Below, one piece after another: positions 51,533 to 61,596 of a stretch of DNA of 64,000 bases (position 1 is the first letter of the stretch; every line of letters begins with the position of its first letter). Source of the DNA: Magnaporthiopsis rhizophila (lineage: Eukaryota > Ascomycota > Sordariomycetes > Magnaporthales > Magnaporthaceae). The stretch spans positions 262,807 through 326,806 of the forward strand of contig PYSS01000015.1 of the NCBI GenBank assembly GCA_003049465.1, given 5' to 3'. The notes below the pieces were generated by a model. The model saw only the letters and a program-made list of their open reading frames with translations, was not told where the DNA came from and did not search any database. A program made the translations under genes and the position numbers.

Positions 51533-53920
51533 CTACACTCTGCGATTCTCGCCCAGGTTGAGCCAGCTCATGTCGGAGCTGGTCGATGCCATGGCCAACT
51601 GCGGCTGCGTGCTCACTCCAGATGGCAATGGCGGCCTTGGTGCGTCGGGGTCCATGGGCGGGGGTGCCGTGCTGTAGACGCTGTTGTAGGCGCTGCTCGG
51701 CGCCCGGACCGAGCCCCACGGCTTGCTGCCGCTGGTCGGGTCCCATTGCTCATGAACGCTGGCCGGGACGCCGGAGGAATAGCCCGTCATGCCCGACTCT
51801 TGGCTCATGGGCCGCTCTATCCTGCCTTGCATCTCTTTGTGGGGTGTGTAGTGAGAGATGGTCGGCGAGCCCGAGTTGACGCGATTAAACTCGGGCTTGG
51901 GACCTGATAGAGCACCCACGTTCAGGTGCGGCACCGTGGCCGAGTCCTGGGTGATCCTGTTGGTGGTCGCATTTGAGGTCGAGTATCGGCTGCTGGCATC
52001 CGAAGTCCGTTTGCTGGCACCGTTGCCAAATCCCAGGATGTTGAGCGTACTGCCTCCGGACCAGTATCTATTCCATCCCGATGATCGCCGGGGGCCCTCT
52101 GGCCCATCCGGCTTGTTACCGCCTGGCCTCGGCTCCGCGACATCCCGACTGAACGCCACGCCCTTTTCGTCCCGCGGCTGAGGCGACCGAGTCGAAGAAG
52201 TTGGGTCCGCGAAGGGGTTTGACGGCGGGAAGGGTTTGGGGTCTGCGAAAGGGTTGGAGAGCGAAAATGGCTTGGGGTCCGCGAAGGGGTTGGCCTCCTG
52301 CGTCTGAGGAATCGGCTTGCTGATGGACTTCTTGAATTCCGCGTTGAGGATGCTGCCGGTGGAGCTGCGCTTGGAGTCCTTGCTTGGATGCCGTTCTATG
52401 GTAACCGGCTTCGGTCCGTTGGCCTTGCCCATGAGAATGGCCATGGACGAGAAAGATGCGTGCGAGTCCTGTTGTTGATGGCCCCTAAACACACCATTGG
52501 TCGGGGTGTACAGGGTGTCGTTGGCGTATCCGATACCTCCCTTCTCAATCGAGGCAGCTCCACTGGATCGGCGCGTGTGGCCTGCCTCGATAAACTCCTG
52601 GCGCTTCTTCTTGCGCCTTAGGAGACAGTACAGGATTCCGAGGAGAAGGAGAACCAATGCTGTTGTGCCGAGCACGGCCCCGAGGATAGCATTGATGGGC
52701 GGGTTGGAAGAGAACGGCTGCGCGGACGAGTTGGTCCCAGCTCCCACAAGCGGGGCGCCACCGGTCGGCGTGGATGACGCAGAAGTCGTCGAAAGGGTAG
52801 ATGTCGCGGAGGAGCTGGCAATGGTGGTGGACGACGTGGTGGAAGACGTCGCGGTAGCACTGGAAGCGGTCGACGAAGACGAGGAAGTAAAGTCTGTGGT
52901 GCGGACGGACTCTTCTGCGTTGAACAGATCCGAGGCCTCCAACCACCTGTTTGCCCTACCGTCAAACACGCAAAGTGCGTCTTCTTGGTTGCCACCTGCA
53001 AAAAATACCCGGCCGTTGGGATCTTGTGCGATGGCGTAGTTCGTCCTCGTGGCCTTGGGGGCGTTCGTCGCGTTATACATGGGCCACTGATCCGACGTGA
53101 GCCTCTTCTCAAGAAGACCCTCAATCGCGTCTACGTCGTCAATGGACCTGGCGGCGACGGGCTTCGAGTTCGCCACAGGTTGCTTCTGGCCATTGATCAA
53201 AACAGTGCGTGTGACCTGGTTCGGCGATTGGGACATATCGAACGTGTACAGACTCTTGCTGCCATCGTCACCGGAGATGATCTCGGCGCGGACGGTCGAT
53301 GTGTCCTTGGCCAAAGGCGACGCCAACGAGACCCCCGAGTCTACCCAACCATATTCCGGGCTGAAGAGCATAACCTTGTTGTTCGTCTCGCTGCCCCCAA
53401 TGAGGGCGGCCTCCCGATCGGACCAAGGGAGTATGATGGGGTTCGTTGCGGGCGGCATGCCGGCGAAGGCCCCGGAGAGAACATCATATGGTGCCGAGGC
53501 GCCAACGGTGAAGGTCTGCGTCGAGGAGTGCTTGGAGCCGTCCTGGGTGCCGGCGTAAACGAGGATGGCGTCGGTCTTGTTGATGTATGCGGCGCCGTGC
53601 CATACCCTGTCCTTGACATCGCCAGACGTGGGAGTGAAGCTCTCCCATTTCCCCGTCGAATATGTGAACTTCTGGAGACCATTGTAGTCGGCCGGGCCTT
53701 TACCGCCGACCACAAAAAATCCAGGTTCCCTTGGCGCGACAGGAGTCGAACCGACGCAAGCGGCACCGGTGACGGACACGCCACTTGGCAGTTTCTTCCA
53801 TTCCGCGCCGGGCTCGAGAGCCAAGGACTGGAAGGCCCCTGCCGAGTAAGTGTACAGAGTGTTGTTAAATATGACGGAACAGACGTCCGTCAAGGGGACG
53901 GGAGGCCGGGGGACCGGCAT
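51533..53920 (-). CDS. Beta-propeller (kelch-like) single-TM protein with tandem NPF motifs
   Basis: A single exon from the first ATG (53920) gives 795 residues. Residues 8-335 look like a kelch-type beta-propeller (VVGGKGPADYNGLQKFTYSTGKW, AALIGGSETNNKVMLFS and GRVFFAGGNQEDALCVFD segments). A Ser/Thr-rich stalk (about 345-388), probably O-mannosylated, precedes one TM helix (about 410-434) and a basic stop-transfer RRKKKR. The cytosolic half has three NPF motifs at 544, 556 and 568 in a 12-residue tandem repeat (NPFADPKPF), which in other proteins bind EH domains of endocytic adaptors. No signal peptide follows this ATG; the frame is open but ATG-less to 53965, so a signal-bearing first exon may be missing. 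Function unknown; a surface sensor recycled by endocytosis is inferred. Confidence 0.75.
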   Translation of the reverse strand: MPVPRPPVPLTDVCSVIFNNTLYTYSAGAFQSLALEPGAEWKKLPSGVSVTGAACVGSTPVAPREPGFFVVGGKGPADYNGLQKFTYSTGKWESFTPTSGDVKDRVWHGAAYINKTDAILVYAGTQDGSKHSSTQTFTVGASAPYDVLSGAFAGMPPATNPIILPWSDREAALIGGSETNNKVMLFSPEYGWVDSGVSLASPLAKDTSTVRAEIISGDDGSKSLYTFDMSQSPNQVTRTVLINGQKQPVANSKPVAARSIDDVDAIEGLLEKRLTSDQWPMYNATNAPKATRTNYAIAQDPNGRVFFAGGNQEDALCVFDGRANRWLEASDLFNAEESVRTTDFTSSSSSTASSATATSSTTSSTTIASSSATSTLSTTSASSTPTGGAPLVGAGTNSSAQPFSSNPPINAILGAVLGTTALVLLLLGILYCLLRRKKKRQEFIEAGHTRRSSGAASIEKGGIGYANDTLYTPTNGVFRGHQQQDSHASFSSMAILMGKANGPKPVTIERHPSKDSKRSSTGSILNAEFKKSISKPIPQTQEANPFADPKPFSLSNPFADPKPFPPSNPFADPTSSTRSPQPRDEKGVAFSRDVAEPRPGGNKPDGPEGPRRSSGWNRYWSGGSTLNILGFGNGASKRTSDASSRYSTSNATTNRITQDSATVPHLNVGALSGPKPEFNRVNSGSPTISHYTPHKEMQGRIERPMSQESGMTGYSSGVPASVHEQWDPTSGSKPWGSVRAPSSAYNSVYSTAPPPMDPDAPRPPLPSGVSTQPQLAMASTSSDMSWLNLGENRRV

Positions 53921-56900
53921 CTTTGGTCCTCTCGATTCCGCCGGCGTGTCGCAGGCGTCAAACAAGTCGAGTGTTGTCGGGGTCGAGATCCAGCAGCGAA
54001 AGCCGCGAGCGCGGGATGCGTCAACGAATGGGCTGGTGGATTACTGCAACGACATGTCTCTGATGGGGGAGATGGAAAGGAATTTGAGGGAAAACAAACG
54101 AGACTTCGCGATGGAGAGAACAGAGGCGGAGGATCCGCAGCCAAATCCAGCAGCAACAGATGGTGGACAAAGAATGGCAGAGAAAGGGGACAGAGATGGC
54201 CAAGATCTCTTCGTTGCTATTCCCTCACTCAATCTCACGCCAATGGGGAGTGGAAGGAGGTGGCAGAGTCGCTCAACACAGTTGGCCGTTGGAAAGGAAG
54301 GGAAGGGGCTGAGTGGTGCAAAGACCCGGCAAACGAGGAAGACAGAGAGATAGAGTGTGGATGGGTGGCGAGGTGGGAGGCGGGAAAAGAAAATCACTAG
54401 GCTGAAAAGGCCCAAGGCGAGTCCTGCCCCCCCGTCAGGTGGTAAGGTGGTATGAAAGTGGTGATCTGCCAGGCGCCGTTTGTGGTCAGGGTGTTTCTTC
54501 GGGGGAAGAGGGAAAGAGTGAACACCACGCAAAAGTCGGGTCAGGGTGGTGGAGGAAACGGGCCTGTCGCAGAAGGTGGTTCAAGCGGAGTTGGACAGAA
54601 CGGGGTGCGCGATGATGCTGGCGGCCGGGGGGACCCTGTTTCCGCCAAAGCCCTCTGCTGCGTCGGATGGCCTCGATGGTCCCCTGTCCCCTGGTCACTT
54701 ATCGGAGCTGGGTATTAAGGAGGAATCCTAGGGTTCCCTAGCAGGTTTTGCTGGAATTGGGGGCGCGGCGCAGACCACAAGAGAAAGACGCGTTGGTCTC
54801 CGTTTTTGGCGCGCTCGTCGCGCGAATTTGCTGCACTGCACTGCAGTCTTTTTCTCCCCTGTTGAAGGCTGATCGCAGATTACGTCCGGTGCACGAACTG
54901 GGCGGTTCGGTCACGACATTCTGGGGGACGGGGAATGGCGAAGGCTCCCAGAGAATGAGAGGACTCCTCGCTTGCTCTATTCGCCCGTGGTTGACGGTTT
55001 TCCCCCCCTGGTCGGGCACCTACCGGGGTGGCACCCAAGCGGACCAAAATTTCAACGGCAACGATAGGACGCCGGCGCCTGTGCGTGTGGGTCAACGGCC
55101 CCAATCGGGCCCGCTTGTTTCCTCTTTTTCAATTTTTTATCTATTTTTTTTTTCTCTCGGCCACTTTCCATCGTCCAAGCCGGGGGCTATGCCAGGCACG
55201 GCGCCATGTAACGGGTACCAAGCAGGTACGCAAGGGTCAACTGCCCAGCCGCGGCGGGGCCAAGTTCCCCTAACATTGACGGTACCTTGGGCAGCCCAAT
55301 CAGCGCAGGCGCCGAGGTGGGCGGGGTGGGGCAAGCAGATCTGCGCGGCGGCGTTGTGCGTGCAATCCTGCAGCATGTGTGCAGAGTGGCTGAAATGCAA
55401 TTCCCATCGAAATGGATCAACTGGTCGAGAAGAAAAAAAGGGGGGCATGCTGCCCACCCACCCCCATCCCGCTCTCGGATGCGCAAACGGTTCGAGTGGA
55501 CAAAAGGAGATGATATGCTATGCAAAAAGTCACACACGACCTCGTATTCCCGCCGTCGAGCGGCACCAAACCACTCCTACTCGGCTCCCCTTCCTTCACC
55601 TCTGCAGTGTCTTTCTTTCAAGCGCCTACCTGTTGGACAGAAACAAATATCCCGGGCCATCTCGACATCTCGTCCGGAATTTCTCGTTTCCGGCCTCGTG
55701 TAAAGTTGCGAGCCCTGTGCGAGGACGACCGCCATTCGGGCGTGCAGACAGCATGCTCGCACGCTCTTTTCTTTCCCTCCAGGGCGGGGTGGCTGGTCCG
55801 ACCACAGCAGGTGAAAATGAGGAGGGCGTTGCGCCAGACTCCACCGACGAATCCGATGCCTGAGGCCTGAGCTTGGTGTGGCCAGGCTGGCGCCCAGTGG
55901 TGTCTTTGAGTGGGTGTGTATCTTTTAAAATGAAACGGTCGCCTCTGGTGTGGGTGGCCATCCATACCCCCTGGAGCCACAAAACCGCGGCTAGGACCCC
56001 TTTCTGAGCGTTTCCCGTGCGCTGCCGCCAACCACAACGCCGTGGTGCCGTTTTGGTCAATCACATCCTCGCCGTGCCTCGCTCTTCGTCATCGATAGGA
56101 CCCCAAGCCTCGTTTCTTGCTGGGGAAAATCAAATCTGCAGCAAATGATATTTTCGAAAGCATGTCAGGCGGCAGGCCACAGCGGTAGCGTCCAGTATGA
56201 TCTCACGCAGGGACGAGCAAGGCCAGGTAGTGAAGGGCACGGCACGGTGCATATGGCTTCCTCCAGGTTCCATCGCCTTTTTTGCTTTCCGTCTCTCTCT
56301 CCCCCGCGGCCCTACCTAGGCCTCAAGCTTCCATCCCGCTGCACCGACCAGGCTGCGTACTACTGCACGTGCCTGCAAGCCTCCATCCATCCCATCCATC
56401 CCACCGCGGTCAATGCTCATGTAATCACACCGTCTCGAATCAAGGGCGACGGCGGAGCCCTAATGTCACGTCTAGATGAATTGTACGTATGGCTGTCGTA
56501 TGTTGCAATGTTGTATGTACCGTGCCCGCGTCCCGTAACGCTTTGCAATCCCGCCCCGGTGCCTGCCTCCTCACATCTCCGTTTGCTGGGGAAGAGGCAG
56601 CCACTGTGCCGCCCGTGCTTTAGGGCCCCCACAAGCACTAGACAGGCTGATTGATTATCGCGATTTTGGACGTCCGCGCCGTGTCCGGGGATTGATGGAT
56701 GGATGCAACCGAAGCGTAAAATAACAGGATGTGGCGTCGCCCGGTTTTGGAAAGGCACGGATTCACCAACGCCAGGTGGGCGGTTCAGGTTCGCCTGCCC
56801 GTTTTTCTCCCACCCCACGCTCCCCATGATGCTCAGTTACGCGTTTAAACTTCAGTCTTTAATCATATTTGCGTTGTTTCTCCATTTGGGATGGCGGAAC

Positions 56901-58162
56901 CCTAAATGTTGATACTTTTCTCATGAAGTGTCATTTTTCATTAAGTGACGAGAAGAAATGGGACTGGCAGAGTTTTACAGAAGGGCACACCCAACCACAG
57001 CGGTTTCCTGCCTGCCAAGCTTAATCGATCGCCAATCACCACACACCCCTTGGTCTCATCCCCTCGATATAAAAATCGGATGACAGGTGAGGAACGACCG
57101 AACATCAGGCCTGCCAGCCTGCACCCTGCGGGATGGCGGGCTGCAAGAGGCAACAGACATCATGTATCACATTACCCATTTTTGTTCAGCGGTTCCCAGC
57201 CGCCAGCCATTTAGGCGTTTGGTAGGCAGTGTATGGCCATCCGAGGCGCAAAAGGTGCCGCCGCAGGGTCACTAATCAGGCCGTCGCACGACAGTCAGCT
57301 TCCTAGGTAGGGACCTATACACTAGCCAAGGTTGTAAGCGCCCTTCTCAACTCTGTGCCACATTGGCTCAGCGGTGATCGCCAGGCCGTGTGCTTGACCA
57401 TTGGTTGTGGTTGAAAAGGGGGCCGGCCATCACGTCCCGGCGGCTACTCACATGGCTTGACGTGCGGCGCATGGAGTCATCGCCAATCTGCAATCTGACA
57501 GGGTGTGGCTTCCATATAAATGAAGCTGACGCTCTCGCAATCGGCACCAGACGCTAGGTTCGGGTAGTTGCAAGGTGCTGGAGTCTATCCTGGAATAAGA
57601 TGTGATGGGGGGAACCTTTCCAGACTGAGTATCTAGGTTCGTAAGGGAGACGCGACTCGGCTTGATCGAACATATCACATAGAGGATCTGCAAAGGAAAT
57701 ATAAATGTGGCGCTGCAATCGCGCCCATAAGTTGTGTTATTCGAAACACGTCCGCTTCCGTCGACACAATCTATGTCGGCGACGTATGCTAATCAACTTT
57801 CCAGGTATCCTCGGAGTCCGATCCCGCCGTCATGAAGCCGCCAGCGAATGGAATTTGAGGAGAAAAAAAGGGACAAGAGTACCCTAGTAGGCAGCAAGGG
57901 AAATAAAGAAGAACAAAAAACCACCCTGAACAGACTTTCGCAATCCCGCCAACCTTCTGGAACTCCTTGGACGCCAAACATTGATGCCTCATACACGTTG
58001 GGAAATGCAGCCTGTCCTTGCCATGTCTTGCCCTGTCATCGAGAAGCAAGGCATACCAGGGAAAGGAAAAGGAAAAAGAAGAAAAAAGGAATCAAGAAGA
58101 AAAATAAATCAGAGCAAAAGCGATGCCATGTAGAAACCTGACTATCCCCAGACTGACTTTGC

Positions 58163-58219
<57 letters not shown>

Positions 58220-58355
58220 TTGACGTAGCAAATATTCCCTTCTGGCGCTCAGTTCGCCGCCAAAATTGCAATTTCTTTCGCATAANATTCTTCAAACTTT
58301 CTTTCCAGTTTCGTACCAACTGGTTGCGGTTCGTCCGGGTCCACGAGGGCAGCAA
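53921..58355. other. 4.4 kb region without a supported gene
   Basis: The longest gene-free stretch. It should hold the 5' region of the propeller gene on the left and the Mex67 3' end on the right. A plus-strand frame at 54748-55863 is open for 371 codons but starts with TTG, has no ATG for over 200 nt, and shows no domain. Direct CATCCATC repeats occur near 56385. One ambiguous base (n) is at 58286. Confidence 0.5.
58164..58218. repeat. T55 homopolymer (A55 on the Mex67 strand)
   Basis: An uninterrupted run of 55 T, about 138 bp beyond the Mex67 stop codon. In the Mex67 direction it reads as A55. The nearby ambiguous base at 58286 suggests assembly difficulty here. Confidence 0.9.
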
Positions 58356-60632
58356 CTAGGGGGCCGGAACCCCGTTTATGAAGGCCTCAGGACCGAGATT
58401 CGGCTAATCAGGTTAGCAGTGGCTTCGTGGCTATACTGCGAGGCAAGAGATGTGTAGGGAATGTGGTGTCCGAGGGGAGTGTATTCGAGGTGGCTTACTC
58501 TTGTCTCTTGAAATTTGGCCAGGGCGGCTTCCAGGTTCCAGCCGACTTGGTCCAGGCACATCTCAGAGTACTGAGCGACCATATTGGTGCGCTGCGATAG
58601 CTGTGCGATCAGCTGCTGCCGCTGCTGCTGCTGATCGACGGGAGCCGCCTCGGCCGGCGCAGACGCCTGGGCAACGGGAATCGGGTTCCAGGCTCTGAGT
58701 GACAGCATGTCGCTGACGACGCGGATAGGGTTGCCACCTGGAGCTCCTGGGCCCAGAACAAAGGTCCTGGAGAAGCTGCGTTTGCCAACCTTGGAGCTGC
58801 CGGGGTCGCTCTCTTCGAACTCGCCATGAATGTTGATGAGTAATCCGTCCACCCCGTGCGCGCTCTGACCGCTGGGATCCGCAAGCGCCGGCAACGGATG
58901 GCAGTCGACCAGGTACTTGCTGAATTCGCCGCTGAGGTCAGGATGCTTCGTAGCTGGCAATACTTTCCACGTATCCTGGATGGTCTGGCGGCCCTTCATG
59001 AGGCGCTGGACACGTGGTCCCGCGTGCGTGATCCTCACAAGATTCCGCGAGTACTTGAGGTATGGTTGCCATGAGGGGACTGGCTCGTCGACATCGCGTG
59101 GCGCGTGGTTGACAACGGACACCGAGAAGTTGCTTCTTTCGTCGTAGAACATGTTGGCCAATGCCGGCCTGTCGCTGTCAAACAGGGGCAGGAACTGCAT
59201 GAGGAACTCCTCGCCGATTCTACCAGCGTCGCGGAAGTCGGGGCCATGCTGGGGAATGGGGATAGGGCGCGCGGCGGCCTTGGCTGCCTCGGCAGCCGCG
59301 ATCTCTTCAGGTGTCCGCACCTGGATGTTGCTCAGGTTTTGCAGTTTGGGGAACCACTTGACCAGCTCCTCCTTGTAAGCGGGCTCGACAGACTCGATCG
59401 GGTTGCCATTGAGGAGGAGTGTCTCCAGGTGTCGAAAGTGGTGGCTCCATCTTCCCATCGACCTGACCGTTTGCAGAAGGTTCCCACTGCAGTCCAGGTG
59501 CTTCAGATCGGGGAATGTCGTGGCGATATCGAATACTTGGGCGACATGGTCAATGGAGTTGTGGGCAATGGATATGCTATCAACAGCTGCGCGCTTCTTA
59601 TCGGCAGTTGGAAATATATCCTCACTGATGGCCATCAGCGCTTTGAACGTCTTCTCGGCTCGCTCCTTGTCCTGGAACGCCCCCATCTCTGCGAGGACAG
59701 GGTCCTGGCCAATAGCCGACAGATCGAGCAGTTTCCTATCTGCATGGTACCGCCGATCGAGAAAGTCTCGTAGCCGCGATCGGAGGTCCTGGGTCTCCTG
59801 ACTGTGTTGGGCCGAGCTGTGGGACTTTGAGTCCCCGGGCCAGCCGTCCTGGCTCTCGGTTATAGCGAGAGTCGATCCGGCGAAAAGCCAACCATTCAGC
59901 TTCAAGACATCCTCGGCATCCTCCTTGCTAAGCAAGACGTGAAGGGTGTGGTCCGAGGCCAGGTGTGACTGGGTGGGGAGTTAGCAAGTTGTTGATTCCC
60001 TTCTCCATCGCGAGGCCCTGGAGAACATGCCGGCTGGTGTCGTCCGCCGTCACGTCCTCGTGGCCGGTGTCCGACAACGACGAAGCCTCAGCGGGGCCGG
60101 GTTGGGTCTCGGGGCGATGGAACAAGCCCATACGCATTGTTCTTGGCCGCAATGCACATACCTTCTTGACGATTATTCGGCGGGAGTTGAAGTTGGCTGC
60201 CTTGCGCTCGAGGAAGTCGAGAGCGTTTTTGACACCCTTGTCCGCGTTGGTAGCTGCCTTGCTGCCCTTGATGCCGATAACTTTCAGGATCGACGTGGGC
60301 CCTGATCCCCTTCGTTGAGATGACACACGGCTCGATAGATCGGAGCCGCTGTTCAAATGGCGAAGGATCTTGTCCTGAGCGGCAATGATGGACTTCGTTA
60401 CTCTACTACCACCGCCGTGGGCGGCAGGGCGGCCCCTTGTCGCGCCGTGTTTGTTGGGATTGTTGGCGGGGCGCTTTCCGATGCCGTTTGATCTGGACGA
60501 CGGCGACGCATCCATAACGAGGTCCCCGTCGCGGTCAACACGCCCCGCTCCTCCACCGCGGCGTTTCTGGATGCCGCCTCGAGTCGAGCTCCGTGTGCCG
60601 CGGGGCGGGCCGGTCGAAGGGACGGTCGCCAT
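58356..60632 (-). CDS. MEX67: mRNA export receptor Mex67 (NXF1/TAP homologue)
   Basis: Three exons, 60162-60632, 58499-59968 and a 48-nt last exon 58356-58403, encode 662 residues. The N-terminus is Arg/Gly-rich (RNA-binding). An RNP-like region is split by intron 1 (59969-60161, GTATGT/CCCAG). Leucine-rich repeats follow (SISIAHNSIDHVAQVFDIA, then LKHLDCSGNLLQTVRSM and LETLLLNGNPI), then an NTF2-like domain (GEEFLMQFLPLFDSDRPAL, with SWQPYLKYSRNL) and a UBA/TAP-C domain (QLSQRTNMVAQYSEMCLDQVGW). The last exon supplies PNLGPEAFING, the conserved end that closes TAP-C; intron 2 (58404-58498) is GTAAGC/GATTAG with branch GCTAAC. Mex67 with Mtr2 carries mRNPs through nuclear pores. The gene is divergent from MPH1. 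Confidence 0.95.
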
Positions 60633-61596
60633 ATCGTCGATGGTGCAGGACAGGTCCCGTCTTCGAAGGTGGTGGTTTCCCGAATTGATTTTTTCTTTTC
60701 TGTTTGTACCTTTCTCCGGCGGGGACACGTTTGGTCGTTGGCAGGTATAGATGCGCTGGTATTTCTCCTCCAGGTTGTTATCGTTGGGCTACCGGCGATG
60801 AAGAGAGCGAGAGTTGATGGGAGGAATGTAACCAGGCCTCAGCCTTGGAGAGATCAAGTGCTCGGGCGGTTCAGGAGGGATGGGTGGGTGTGGTGGTTGG
60901 TTCGATGAGACGGTAGCGGTTGGGCGGCAGTCGCAGCGTGGCCCTTTTAAACGGCGGTATCGAACAAGCGATTTCTTTGTTTCCCAGCGCGTTGAGGGGG
61001 AAGGATGTGGCTGTGGCCGGTTGCAGCGACCCGTGGTATTGTGGAAGTAACAATTGCGGCCAACACCGCGACGACCGCTTGCGGCACAAGAAAGCTTTTT
61101 GGCGAATCGCAAAGAAGCCTGGACAGAATCACGTCAAAAGAATCAAAGAATCAAGAGAACCCGGAGGGTCGAAAGCTTGCGCCGCTTATGTAAGGCAGGC
61201 ACCGGTCGCCGGCACCCCACATCGTGAATCAACCTCTCGGCTGCCGCTGCCCAGGCGCCTGGCGTGGTTGGTGGCTGCGCGGCTGCTGAGTCATTGGGCG
61301 GGATGGAGACTAATGCAACTGGTCTCACGTGCTCAGGCGCGGTGACTTGCTCACAGGCCCACTTTTGCGCGGATCCACACCGCGACCTGTAACGCGTGAA
61401 GGGAATGCCAGCGAGGACGAGGCCGTGGACGAGCCCTTGACGACGGCAGCAACCGGGGTACTCTGATTCGAGCGACACCACCCTCTCGACGGGTATATGC
61501 GGTCGTCCAACGTTTTTCTTTTCTTTTTTCTTACGGGCAATCCGGCCTAGAATGAGCTGATTGCCGTCAGTGCATCGTCATCGTCGCTCCGTGAGG
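60633..61596. promoter_or_regulatory. Divergent promoter region, MEX67 / MPH1
   Basis: These 964 bp separate the divergent ATGs of MEX67 and MPH1. No coding sequence is evident. The MEX67 leader should lie on the left side and the MPH1 leader, with T-rich sequence at 61507-61532, on the right. Confidence 0.45.

Noticed and set aside
52985..54400. 471-codon plus-strand frame opposite the propeller protein
   Set aside because: Codon-bias shadow; the minus strand has TM, stalk and NPF repeats.
54748..55863. 371-codon plus-strand open frame in the long gene-free region
   Set aside because: It begins with TTG, has no early ATG, and its composition (many Arg, Pro, Ser, Trp in no pattern) shows no domain, signal or conserved motif. 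Chance ORF is more likely.
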